The translations under genes and the position numbers were made by a program. Below the pieces are notes generated by a model. That model ran no database searches. It was not told where the DNA came from and was given only the letters and a program-made list of their open reading frames with translations. This document shows positions 38,147 to 47,700 of a DNA stretch of 64,000 nt, one piece after another. The stretch spans positions 62,001 to 126,000 of the forward strand of contig NZ_FNJR01000010.1 of the NCBI RefSeq assembly GCF_900104475.1. The letters are read 5' to 3'. Origin of the DNA: Actinopolyspora xinjiangensis. Lineage in GTDB: Bacteria; Actinomycetota; Actinomycetes; Mycobacteriales; Pseudonocardiaceae. Every line of letters begins with the position of its first letter. The first letter of the stretch is position 1.

Positions 38147-38806
38147 ATGAGCCGGTTCGCACGCCTGGCGTTCACCGACACGGTGCGCCGGGTTCAGCAG
38201 CAGGAGGGAACGCGTCCCCGTGATCGGGGCGAGCTCGGTTCGGCGGTGGGGCTCGCGCCCGATCCGTTGGGGGAGCGCGAGAGGGACTTCATCGGGCAGC
38301 GGGACGGGTTCTACATCGCCACCGTCGGTGAAACCGGCTGGCCGTACGTGCAGTTCCGCGGTGGACCGGCGGGATTCGTCCATGTCCTCGACGAGTACAC
38401 CCTCGGCTACGCCGACGTCCGGGGCAACCGGGAATACATCACCAACGGGAACCTGCGCACCGACGGCAGGGTGGCGTTGTTCTTCATGGACTACGCCGGG
38501 CGCGAGCGGCTCAAGCTCTTCGGCCGCGCGGAAACGCGCCGGCCGGAGGACGATCCCGAACTGACCGATTCGGTTTGCCGGGTGCGTACGACGGGAAGGG
38601 TCGAACGGGTTCCGCTCATTCGGGTCGAGGGTTTCGACTGGAACTGTCCCAAGCACATCCCGCACCGCTACACCGGGGGCGAGCTCGCGCCCGTGCGGGA
38701 GCGGTTGTCCCGTCTGGAGTCCGAGAACGCGGAGCTTCGCTCCCGGTTGCGCGCTCTCGGTGAGGACCCCGACGAGCTCCGCCGCGAGGAGAGGTCCGAC
38801 GACTGA
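38147..38806 (+). CDS. Pyridoxamine 5'-phosphate oxidase-fold flavoprotein
   Basis: This 219-residue protein has a split-barrel flavin-binding fold. DGFYIATVGETGWPYVQFRGGP and ADVRGNREYITNGNL match the FMN-binding strands of the PPOX family, and a short Leu-rich C-terminal helix (about 190-215) could aid dimerisation. ATG 38147 has GGAGG five bases upstream. The substrate is unknown; such proteins may bind FMN, F420 or haem. Confidence 0.88.
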   Translation: MSRFARLAFTDTVRRVQQQEGTRPRDRGELGSAVGLAPDPLGERERDFIGQRDGFYIATVGETGWPYVQFRGGPAGFVHVLDEYTLGYADVRGNREYITNGNLRTDGRVALFFMDYAGRERLKLFGRAETRRPEDDPELTDSVCRVRTTGRVERVPLIRVEGFDWNCPKHIPHRYTGGELAPVRERLSRLESENAELRSRLRALGEDPDELRREERSDD

Positions 38807-38863
38807 GTCTCGGACGAGGGATGTCACGCCCGCGCGGTTCGGCGTGGTGAGAGCGCCCCGAAC

Positions 38864-38983
38864 GTCGAGACGGTCCTGGACAGGGTGGTGGCGCCGCTGA
38901 TGTACCGGATCCTCTTCCGCCCGGAAGGGCTGACGGGGGAGTACGCGCGACGGTTGGTCAGCGCGACTCTGGAGCTCGGCTGA
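38864..38983 (+). pseudogene. C-terminal remnant of a TetR-type regulator
   Basis: The 39 codons VETVLDRVVAPLMYRILFRP to LVSATLELG-stop match the C-terminal ligand-binding end of TetR proteins (LLFGPLYYRLLV...EEYARRLV pattern). No helix-turn-helix domain lies upstream in any frame, so only the tail of a former gene remains. Confidence 0.65.
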
Positions 38984-39142
38984 CGGGCGGGGCGGATCGC
39001 CCCTGGTGGCGACGCTCCCCGATTCCGCGACGAGGAACGCGGGAACGTTCCGGAGCCGTACTCGGGCGGGAGCGAGGGTCGCGCGGTGGTTTTCGGCCGG
39101 ACGGTTCCCGGTCTCGGTGGCGGGCGTACGTGGTTTTCCGGA

Positions 39143-39976
39143 TCACCAGTGCGCCGGACGGGAGACCGTGTCGGGCAACCCGGTTCGCGCGTCCCCGAGA
39201 GCCGCGTTGACCTGCGGTTGGGTCAGGAACAGGCTGCCGCGCAGATCCGCTCCGCCGAGATAGGCACCCCGCATGTCGGCACCGATGACGTCGGCGGTTC
39301 GCAGATCCGCGCCGGTGAGCCTCGCCCCGATCAGGCAGGCCCCGCGCAGACTGGCGCCCCGCAGGTCCGCGTCGCCGAGGTCGGCACCCAGCAGGTCGGC
39401 ACCTCGGTGGTCCACCCCGGAGCGGGGCAGCCCCTCGCGCGCCAGCTCGCTGGTGCGCAGCAGCAGCGGGTTGATCTCGTCCCGGAGCGAGTTCGGGTCC
39501 AGCGCCACGAGCGCCTCGGCGCTGTGACCGGTGAGGCGTTCGACGCGTTCGTGAGCCCCTCGCAGCTCCTCCCGCAGTTCGCGGGGACGCGCCAGTTCCA
39601 GCGCCTCGGTGAGGTACCAGAGCAGCTCGTGGAGCTGGCGCATCACCGCGAACGAGTCGAACATCGCTCGTGCGGTGTCCGGAGCACGCCGCCAGTCGGT
39701 TCCGCCGAAGGTGTGCTGCGAGACGCGCTGTCCGGCTCCGAAGCAGTCGAAGGTGACGCAACCCGCGAATCCCTCGTTTCGCAGCCGGGAATGAATACCG
39801 CAGCGGAAGTCCGCCAGCAGGTTCCCGCAAGGTGTTCCGGCCGCCTTGTCGACCGGGAAGTCCGCCGAGGCGGTGAAGGGGAGTGCGACGCAGCACAACC
39901 CGAAGCAGTTCGAGCAGTCGGCCCGCAGCTCGCTGCGCTCCTGCTCGCCGGAGGTTGATGCGGTGTTGTCGGACAC
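39143..39976 (-). CDS. Pentapeptide-repeat protein with N-terminal Cys cluster
   Basis: A 277-residue protein. Residues about 185-262 are A(D/N)LXX pentapeptide repeats (ADLLG, ADLGD, ADLRG and so on), which fold into a right-handed beta-helix. The N-terminus has CSNCFGLCC and further Cys residues (CRCGIHS, CVTFDCF), suggesting a metal site. Related pentapeptide proteins can mimic DNA and protect gyrase, but the Cys part is different and the role is unknown. Confidence 0.85.
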   Translation of the reverse strand: MSDNTASTSGEQERSELRADCSNCFGLCCVALPFTASADFPVDKAAGTPCGNLLADFRCGIHSRLRNEGFAGCVTFDCFGAGQRVSQHTFGGTDWRRAPDTARAMFDSFAVMRQLHELLWYLTEALELARPRELREELRGAHERVERLTGHSAEALVALDPNSLRDEINPLLLRTSELAREGLPRSGVDHRGADLLGADLGDADLRGASLRGACLIGARLTGADLRTADVIGADMRGAYLGGADLRGSLFLTQPQVNAALGDARTGLPDTVSRPAHW

Positions 39977-40296
39977 GCTGCTCGGCCTCCTGGAGTGGGC
40001 GGCTGTTTCGTTCGGACCGGCGTGATCACCTTGTCCGTCGACGGATGTGCCGATTGTCCCGTGCCCCGTCGTCTCCCGGTCGCACCGGTGACGTCCCCTC
40101 GGGTGCGGTGTTCCGTCGATACTCCCAGTACGGCGACGGCGCCGATTTCCCGCGAACTTGTCGCGCCGGTGGGGAGTCGTGGCCCGAGCGTAGATTTCCC
40201 ACGGAATCGCCGCGCCATCGACTCGGGTCCACCAGCGGCGAGAGCCGTGCCGAAGGTTCCGCCGAGCGAGCTGTCACGGGAACCGGGCCGACGAAC
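39977..40296. other. Intergenic stretch between minus-strand genes
   Basis: About 320 bp, probably holding the promoter of the pentapeptide gene. Plus-strand frames here have no domain. Confidence 0.35.
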
Positions 40297-41190
40297 TCAG
40301 TACGACACGAAGGCGAACCGGGTGCTGTCCGGTGCCCAGTTGCCGACGTTGCTGGTGCCCTGCCCGCCGAACAGCGGGAAGGTCCGGATCGGATTCTGCC
40401 AGTCCTCGGTGGCGACCACGTGGATCGCGACCTCGGTGTCGGGCGGGTGGCCGCGGGTACCGGCCGGGTAGGACAGGTAGTTCGCGTGCCTGCCGTCGGG
40501 GGAGACGTGTGGGAACCAGTCCACGGTGGTCGATCTCACCAGCTGTCGCGGTGTGCCGCCCTCGGCGGGGACGCGGGCCAGCTGCGCGTGCCCGGTCTCG
40601 TCGCCGAAGGAGTCGTCGTTGAACACGATCCACTCCCCGTCCGGGGTGTACTCCGGCCCGTCGAGGTGACCCGGTCCGGTCTCGAACCGGCGCACCGGAC
40701 CGCCCGCCGCGGGCAGCACCGCCAGTTCGCCCGCCTCGCCGTCCCCGCTGCTCGGCAGCAGTACGCAGACCAGCGTTTCGCCGTCCGGGCTGACCCCGTG
40801 CAGGTAGTGGCGCCAACCGTCGTCCTCGGTCAGGCGCTTGCCCGTTCCTCCCGTCACCGGGGCGGCGTAGATGTGCCCGTCCTTGGCCGTGACGTAGACG
40901 GTCTCCCCGTCGGGGGAGAGCACGTGGTCGTTGTTGATGTCCGGCACTCCCGGCAGCGGTACCCGCTCGACGCCGTCGGGGCGCTCGACGTCGAGCCGCC
41001 ACAGCGCCCCGGAGCCGTTGAGCAGCAGCGCGCTGCCGTCCCGCGTCCAGTTGGGCGCTTCCAGCAGCATCTCGTCCGTTTCGAACAGCTTCCGGGGGGT
41101 CGGGGAGTCGGGCGAGGCGATCCGGACCACGGTGCGCCGTCCCGGGGCCAACCGGCGGAAGTTCCCGCTCTCGTGCGTGCTGTCGGTCAT
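40297..41190 (-). CDS. TolB/PD40-like beta-propeller protein
   Basis: A 297-residue soluble protein with WD40-like (PD40) repeats: APNWTRDGSALLL, HVLSPDGETVYV, HGVSPDGETLVC, PEYTPDGEWIVF, HVSPDGRHANY and NWAPDSTRFAF. These six or seven blades form a propeller like TolB and the N-terminal domain of prolyl oligopeptidases, but the hydrolase domain is absent. No signal peptide is seen. ATG 41190 gives a natural start. It lies downstream of the GT2 gene on the same strand. Confidence 0.87.
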   Translation of the reverse strand: MTDSTHESGNFRRLAPGRRTVVRIASPDSPTPRKLFETDEMLLEAPNWTRDGSALLLNGSGALWRLDVERPDGVERVPLPGVPDINNDHVLSPDGETVYVTAKDGHIYAAPVTGGTGKRLTEDDGWRHYLHGVSPDGETLVCVLLPSSGDGEAGELAVLPAAGGPVRRFETGPGHLDGPEYTPDGEWIVFNDDSFGDETGHAQLARVPAEGGTPRQLVRSTTVDWFPHVSPDGRHANYLSYPAGTRGHPPDTEVAIHVVATEDWQNPIRTFPLFGGQGTSNVGNWAPDSTRFAFVSY

Positions 41191-41295
41191 GGGCCGATCC
41201 TCCGGGGACCGAAGCGGTGCACCGGAAGGGGGTGCCGACTCCGGAACGGAGGGAAAAGGCCCGGTCGGGCCAGCGCCGAGGACAGCACGGAAACC

Positions 41296-42573
41296 TCAGT
41301 CCGCGACGGCAGGCCGGTCGGGCACCCGGTCGGTCTTGGCCCACGAGCTCCGCCGCGCCAGTCTCCGGAACAACGCTCGCCAGGTGGAGATCACCCCGAA
41401 CAGCAGGAAGAAGGGGTAGCACAGTCCCGCGAGCAGGCAGCGCCACAACGGTTCGTCGCCCAGCCGCAACCGGTGTACCAGCGCCCACACCAGACCCGGC
41501 AGGAACAACAGGAGCAGCCAGGTGGCGGACGCCAGCGCGATGGCGGGAGCGGCCGTGACCACGTCGCCGCTCGCGGCTGCGGTGTCGGCCACACTGAACG
41601 CGATCAGGCCGCTGAAGATCGCCGACACCGGCACGGTGGCCCAGGGCGAGAGCAGTGCCACCAGGAAGTCGAGCAGGGCCGGGTTGCCGACCGAGCGCGA
41701 CTTCACCAGGGCGGGGACGTGGCGCACGCACTGCAGGTTGCCCTGTGCCCAGCGGGCGCGCTGCCGCAGCAGCCGCCGCACGTCAGGCAGTCCCTGCTGG
41801 CTGACGCGCGCACGGCTGGTGTACCTGACGCGAACACCGGCCAGGTGCAGCCGCAGCGCCAGTTCGTAGTCCTCCACCAGGCAGTCCGTCCAGATATCGG
41901 GGGCGAGGTCGGCCAGTACGGACAGCCGGACGAACTGGCCGTTGCCGCCCAGTCCCACGCTGCCGAGCAGATCCCGCAGCAGCTGCGAGGAGTCCATCAC
42001 CGCGCCGAACTCCAGGTCCTGCAGCAGCGGCAGCACACCGGTGCGGTTGTGGACGCGGATACCGCACTGCACCGCGCCGACCGTGTCGTCGCGCAGCACG
42101 CTCGCCACTTCGCCGAGCATGCCGGGACTGCCACGACCGTCGCCGTCGATCACCCCGACCACGGTTCGCGCGGGATCGAGTTCGGCTCGGTTCAGGACGT
42201 GTTGGCACGCCTGGTTGAGCGAGTCGCCCTTGCCACGCCTCGCCCGGGGCGGTCGGCGGTGGATCACGTGCAGCCGGGGGTCGGGTATGTCGGCGAGCAC
42301 CGCTCGGGTGCGGTCGTCGGAGTCGTCGTCGACCACCAGCACCCGCACCGGGGTTTCGGGAGTGTCCAGCGCCAACGCGTCGCGCACGGTGCTTTCGATG
42401 ACGCGCTCCTCGTTGAGGGCGGGAATGACGATGAAGAACGAGAAAGGCTCGCGTTCACGGTGTTCGGTCGCGGAAACCGGAGTTCGCCACGAGAACGCCG
42501 CGAGCACCAGATTCAGCGTCGGCCACCAGACGAGCAGAGCGATCATGAGAACCGCGAGCAACCATCCGATCAT
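41296..42573 (-). CDS. Membrane glycosyltransferase, family GT2
   Basis: A 425-residue protein with an N-terminal helix, a GT-A catalytic domain and a cluster of helices in the last 130 residues. VVDDDSDDRT and GVIDGDGRGS hold the nucleotide-sugar and metal-binding Asp residues. RQRARW supplies the QxxRW-like acceptor motif of processive GT2 enzymes. It probably makes a beta-linked surface polysaccharide. It follows the small membrane protein with a three-base gap and the pair is divergent from wecB. Confidence 0.9.
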   Translation of the reverse strand: MIGWLLAVLMIALLVWWPTLNLVLAAFSWRTPVSATEHREREPFSFFIVIPALNEERVIESTVRDALALDTPETPVRVLVVDDDSDDRTRAVLADIPDPRLHVIHRRPPRARRGKGDSLNQACQHVLNRAELDPARTVVGVIDGDGRGSPGMLGEVASVLRDDTVGAVQCGIRVHNRTGVLPLLQDLEFGAVMDSSQLLRDLLGSVGLGGNGQFVRLSVLADLAPDIWTDCLVEDYELALRLHLAGVRVRYTSRARVSQQGLPDVRRLLRQRARWAQGNLQCVRHVPALVKSRSVGNPALLDFLVALLSPWATVPVSAIFSGLIAFSVADTAAASGDVVTAAPAIALASATWLLLLFLPGLVWALVHRLRLGDEPLWRCLLAGLCYPFFLLFGVISTWRALFRRLARRSSWAKTDRVPDRPAVAD

Positions 42574-42576
42574 CTT

Positions 42577-42756
42577 TCACTTCCGATCCGGTTCTCCGGA
42601 AGGAAGGCGCGTGTGCTGTCGCAGGGAGCGTGCGCACAGCAGCAACGCCACGAGCGACAGGAACGAGAGGATCGAGTAGAAAACGCCGATATTACCACCG
42701 CCGGCCGCGATTCCCATGGTGGACACGGCGGCGCCGCCGAATCGGAAACAATACAT
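42577..42756 (-). CDS. Small single-helix membrane protein, GT2 partner
   Basis: A 59-residue protein with one strong hydrophobic helix (VFYSILSFLSLVALLL) and a basic tail. ATG 42756 has ACGGAG five bases upstream. Internal GTG 42726 and ATG 42717 are alternatives. Its stop lies three bases before the GT2 start, indicating co-translation. It may assist or anchor the glycosyltransferase, by analogy with small partners of other GT2 enzymes. This is inference. Confidence 0.6.
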   Translation of the reverse strand: MYCFRFGGAAVSTMGIAAGGGNIGVFYSILSFLSLVALLLCARSLRQHTRLPSGEPDRK

Positions 42757-42894
42757 GTCCGCTCCGTTCGAAAAAGATCTAATTTTCGTCCGGACACGGG
42801 TTCGTGAGCGTGCGAACCCGCGCTTCGTTCGGTATGGATCGGTGTTGTACGAGGTGCGTACCGGTCGTTTTCGGCGTGTCGGAGGTCGCGGAAT

Positions 42895-44157
42895 ATGTAC
42901 GGCGAAGAGATTAACAGTTCCGTGGCCGCCGGGCAGCGAGAAGTGTGGCTCGTCGCGGGAACCCGCCCCGAGGCGGTCAAGCTCGCGCCGGTGGCCCGCG
43001 CGTGCCGTGAGAACGCCCGCACACGTCCGGTGCTGATCGCCTCGGGACAGCACGCGGGAATGGTTTCGCAGGCGCTGCGCGCCTTCGAGCTGGAGCCCGA
43101 TGTGGACTTGGCGGTGCGGCGCGGCACCGGTTCCCAGCCCGAACTGCTGGCGGAGCTGGTCAAGGGCCTGGACGGGCTGGCCGAGCGCCGTCCGCCGGAG
43201 GCGGTGCTGGTGCAGGGCGACACCACCACGACGTTGGCGGGGGCGCTCACCGCGTTCTGGCGACGTGTTCCGGTGGTGCATCTGGAGGCCGGACTGCGTT
43301 CGTTCGACCTGCACGCGCCGTTTCCCGAGGAACTCAACCGCAGAATGGTCACCCAGGCCAGCGGTTTCCACCTGGCGCCCACCGAGAACGCCGCCCGGAA
43401 TCTTCGGGAGTGCGGGATAACCGACGACAGAATTCTCGTCACGGGTAACACCGTGGTCGACGCCGTCGAATCCGTGGCCCACCGCGAACCGGTGTTCGAG
43501 AATCCTGAACTGGCCGGGGTGGTCCAGCGGGCGGTGGCGGGTGAGCGACGCCTGGTGCTGGTCACCGTCCACCGTCGGGAGTCGTGGGGTGAGCCGATAC
43601 GGCGTGTTCTCGAAGCGATTCGGGAGCTCACCCGAATCCACCCCGACATCCGGGTGGTGCTGCCCGCCCACCCGAATCCCGAGGTCGGTGGACTGGCCAG
43701 GAGCGTGTTCGCGGCCGATCCGAACGTGCTGGTGACCGATCCGCTGCCCTACGGCGAGCTCGTCCACGTGCTGGCCGCCAGCACGCTGGTGCTGTCGGAC
43801 TCGGGCGGCATCCAGGAGGAGGCGCCCGCATTCGGGGTACCGGTGTTGGTGCTGCGCGACGTGACCGAGCGCACGGAGGCCGTCGACGCGGGTTGCGCCC
43901 TGCTGGTGGGGTCCGAGCGGGGCCGGATCGTGCACCACGCCTCGCGTCTGCTCGCCGATCCCGGCGCGCGGGAGTCGATGCTGGCCGGGGGCAATCCGTT
44001 CGGTGACGGTCGCGGAGCCGCGCGTGCCGAGGCCGTGCTGGCGTGGCTGCTCGGCTTGGCCGACCGGCTCCCCGCGGCGTTCGTTCCGCTCGCGGGTGCC
44101 GGACCGGGGCGGTTGGAGCCCTACGGAGTGGTCGGTGCCGCCGCGAGTCCTCGCTGA
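42895..44157 (+). CDS. wecB: UDP-N-acetylglucosamine 2-epimerase (non-hydrolysing)
   Basis: A 420-residue GT-B-fold enzyme. LVAGTRPEAVKLAPV, QGDTTTTLAGAL, HLEAGLRSF and PEELNRRM, and LSDSGGIQEEAPAFGVPVLVLRDVTERTE are characteristic. It interconverts UDP-GlcNAc and UDP-ManNAc for surface glycans. The C-terminal 40 residues after the family core are less conserved. It is transcribed divergently from the GT2 pair across a 138-bp gap. The symbol is given on family similarity. Confidence 0.92.
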   Translation: MYGEEINSSVAAGQREVWLVAGTRPEAVKLAPVARACRENARTRPVLIASGQHAGMVSQALRAFELEPDVDLAVRRGTGSQPELLAELVKGLDGLAERRPPEAVLVQGDTTTTLAGALTAFWRRVPVVHLEAGLRSFDLHAPFPEELNRRMVTQASGFHLAPTENAARNLRECGITDDRILVTGNTVVDAVESVAHREPVFENPELAGVVQRAVAGERRLVLVTVHRRESWGEPIRRVLEAIRELTRIHPDIRVVLPAHPNPEVGGLARSVFAADPNVLVTDPLPYGELVHVLAASTLVLSDSGGIQEEAPAFGVPVLVLRDVTERTEAVDAGCALLVGSERGRIVHHASRLLADPGARESMLAGGNPFGDGRGAARAEAVLAWLLGLADRLPAAFVPLAGAGPGRLEPYGVVGAAASPR

Positions 44158-44661
44158 AACCGCACCGCGCCACCCGTTTCGCCTCTCCCGGCGAGCACGG
44201 TTCGGTCGCAGCGAGATCGATTCCCGGTGAATTCTTTTTCGTACGTTCTGTGACGCAACGAAACGCGCGCGGAGATCGTCCCGCCTGTGTGGGCGATCGT
44301 GGCGTTCCACGCGAGCGCGCGCGATAGTTGTCAAACGGTTTTCCGTCCAGTGCGGAAATTGTGAAAACCGACACTGACAAACCTGTTGGTTGACACGAAA
44401 AGATCACGAAAGGATCTCGTTCCTTTCGTTCGTGCCCGGGGGCGTGGATAAGTTCCGCCGGGCGTTTCGACGGCTGGGCCGATTCGTCGGCTCCGTCGCG
44501 TGACGCCGGTACGTGCAGTTCGGGACCGGAACGGGACGGGATCGTCACTTCGCGTCGCGGTGACGCGCCGTCGTCCTGGTTCGGTTCCCGTCGGGTCGGG
44601 CTCGTCCCAACCACCGTCGTGGTGGGACGGTTCGCGGCTCACGGCTGGTGAGGAACTTCTG
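44158..44661. other. Upstream region of the Rhs toxin gene
   Basis: About 500 bp, A+T-richer around 44220-44430, holding the probable promoter: TTGACA at 44390 and an inverted repeat at 44406-44429. No gene recognised. Confidence 0.45.
44406..44429. promoter_or_regulatory. 9-bp inverted repeat upstream of the Rhs gene
   Basis: ACGAAAGGA-TCTCGT-TCCTTTCGT, about 230 bp before the signal-peptide ATG and just after a TTGACA hexamer. It could be an operator or an mRNA leader hairpin. Confidence 0.35.
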
Positions 44662-44784
44662 ATGAGCTACGACGCGCACCGTGGCAACACGCCGCGTCCC
44701 GCCAGGCTCGGATCGCTGCTGCTCGCGTTGGCAGTGGTCGTGGGTCTGATCAACGCCCCGCAGTGACAGGCCCAGGCAGCGGTG
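44662..44784 (+). other. Rhs signal peptide interrupted by an in-frame TGA
   Basis: ATG 44662 follows GAGGAAC and reads a basic start, a hydrophobic core (SLLLALAVVVGLINAPQ), then TGA at 44764-44766 and, in the same frame, QAQAAVQGEIPK. Without the TGA (a single change from TGG) this would be a normal signal peptide with AQA cleavage. The main ORF begins again at GTG 44782 in the same frame. Confidence 0.85.
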
Positions 44785-47700
44785 CAGGGCGAGATCCCGA
44801 AGCAGGAGCAGGGCAGCGCCGCCGGGCGTTCCCACGAGGCATCCACAGAGGACACCTCGGCCGAGGGTGGTGGCGGGCAGCCGCACGACGCACCGCCCGC
44901 GGACGGGTTGCCCTCGGACGAGCGCCCGCCCGCCCCGGAACTGCCGCAGCAACTGCCGGACAGGGCCGAGGTCAGCATCGGCTCCGAGCCGCAAGTCTCC
45001 ACTCAGGGGTTCGACCCGAACACCAGCCGTGAACTCAGGAGTGAGCGCTCCAGCACGAGCCAGACCTTCGCCAACGCCGACGGCACCAGGACGCTGCGCG
45101 TCTACCAGAGCCAGAAGTTCTCCAGGAGCGCCGACGGCAGCTTCCAGCCGGTCGACCTGACCCTGGAGCGGGACGGCGACGTCTGGAGGACCTCGGCCGA
45201 CTCGCAGACCAAGAACTTCGCGAACTCCGCCGGTGCCGCCGAGATCGCCTCGGTCGGGCTCGCCGACGGCCGGCGCCTGGGCTTTCGGGTGGCCGAGGCC
45301 GCCGACGTGGCCGCGGAGGTCTCCGGCAGCTCGGTCACCTACCCGGGGATCCGGCCGCGGGCCGACCTGAAGCTGCGGGCCACCTCGGTGGGGATCAAGG
45401 AGACCATCCTGCTGAGGTCGGCCGACGCGCCGACCGTGTGGGACTTCCCGATGCACGTCGGTGAGCTGACCCCCGAACTGCACGAGGGCTCGGTACTGCT
45501 CAAGGACGCCGAGGGCGAGGTCCGCCACGTCATCCCACCGGGCTACATGGTGGACTCCAACGTGCACCCCCGCTCCGGGGAGGGCGTGCGCTCCGACGGC
45601 GTGAAGTACGAACTCGTCGGTGACGCCGAACAGCCCGTGCTGCGGGTCTCGGTGGACGAGGAGTGGCTGTCCGCTCCCGAGCGCGTCTTCCCGGTCAAGG
45701 TCGATCCCAGCGTGGTCGGCAAGGACACCGACGGCACCACCTACGTGCAGTCGCCCTACACCAGCGACTACTCCGGCGAGCCCAACATGAGCGTGGGCAC
45801 CTACAACGGCGGTACCAACAAGGCGGCGGCCTTCCTGAAGTTCGACTCGGTCAGTTCCGAACTGGCGGGCAACTACATCCTCGGCGCCAGGCTGCGGATG
45901 TTCGAGACCTGGTCCTACTCCTGCGAGGCCAGGCCGGTGACGGTGCACCCGGTCACCCAGCCCTGGTCGGTGCAGGGAAACAAGAGCTACCCCGGTCCGA
46001 ACATCGGCGGCGAGATCGCCCGCAAGAGCTTCGCCCACGGCTACAACGACAGCTGCGGTTCGCAGTGGGTGGACATCCCGCTGGGCGACGCGGGACGTGA
46101 CCTGGTGCACGGCTGGACCCACGGCGAGCCCAACCACGGACTGGCGCTGCGCGCCTCCGAGACCGACTCCAAGGGCTGGAAGAAGTTCGCCAGCGCCGCC
46201 TCGGCCAACCCGCCCTACCTGGAGATCACCTACACACCGTACTGGGCCGAATACCAGGTCGACGGCATGAGCTCGGTGGTGACCACCACCGACGACGGCC
46301 GGATGAGCGTCACCGTGACCAACCGGGGCCGCGACACCTGGACGCCGGGCAACGATTACAAGCTGGGCTACCGCCTCTGGGACGCCGAGGGCAACGAGCT
46401 GCCCCGCACCTCCACGGCGTGGACGGACATGCCGCACGACGTCGCTCCCGGCCAGACGGTCACGCTCGACGCCCGTGTGGAGAAGCTGCCACCGGGCGAC
46501 TACACGCTGCGCTGGGACATGGACCACTACGGCACCACCCGGTTTTCCTGGGACGGCGTGCCCATGTCGGCGCCGGTGAAGTTCACCGTGCCCAACCAGC
46601 CGCCCGCCGTGGAGTCGATGTCGCCGCCCAGCGACTACAACGCCTCGGTACTGACCCCCACGCTCGCGCTGACCGGGCACGACCAGGACTCCTACCCGGG
46701 CGAGGGCATCAACTACCGCTTCAAGGTGTGCTCCGCGCCCGGTGAGGACTGCTTCAACTCCGGCTGGGTTGACTCCCCGGTGTGGTCGGTGCCGGAAGGC
46801 AAGCTGACCTGGGGCGAGAGCTACGTCTGGTACGGCCAGATCGGCGACATGAGGATCGCCAGCCCGTGGACGCAGGGGTCCTACCTGACCACCAAGGTGC
46901 CGCAGCCGCCGGTGACCAGCCACCTCTCCTCCGGTGACGAGGTGGCCGGACGCGTCGATCCCGGTGTGGGAAACTTCGCCGAGGTCGAGACCGACGCCGA
47001 GGTCGCGGCGGTGGGCCCGGAGCTGGCAGTGGCCCGTTCCTACAACAGCCTCGACCCCAGGAAGGGCCTGGCCTTCGGTTCCGGCTGGTCGACCAAGTGG
47101 GACGCGCGGGTCGTGCCGGACGACGACGGTTCCGGCAACGTCGTGGTCACCTACCCCACCGGTCAGCAGGCCCGCTACGGGCTCAACCCCGACGGCAGCT
47201 ACGCCACCCCCTCCGGGCGCACCGCAACCCTGGTGCGCACCACCTCGGACGGTTGGACGCTGCGCACCAAGGGCGGCCAGCGCTACGAGTTCGACTCGGG
47301 CGGACGGCTGACCACGATCATCGACGCCCAGGGACGTGAGCAGCACCTCGGCTACGACGACTCCGGCGAGCTCGCCTCGGTCACCGACGCCACCTCGGGG
47401 CGCTCGCTGAACCTGACCTTCTCCGGCGGTCACGTCACCGAGATCAGCACCGGCCCTGACCCGGTGCTGACCTGGTACTACCACTACGACGGTGACCGGC
47501 TCACCAGGGTCTGCGACCCTACCGGGGCCTGCGACAACTACACCTACACCGACAGCTCGCACTACCGGTCGGTCACGCTGGACGCCAACCCGCGTGCCTA
47601 CTGGCGACTGTCCGAACAGTCCGGTACCGCCGTGACCAGCGAGGTGCCCGGCTACTGGGAGTCCAAGGAAGCGGTCTCCCACAACCTCACTCACGGCAGG

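Noticed and set aside
44764-44766. Selenocysteine at the TGA of the Rhs leader
   Set aside because: No selenoprotein context, redox motif or recognisable SECIS hairpin is adjacent. A Trp codon change explains the site better.
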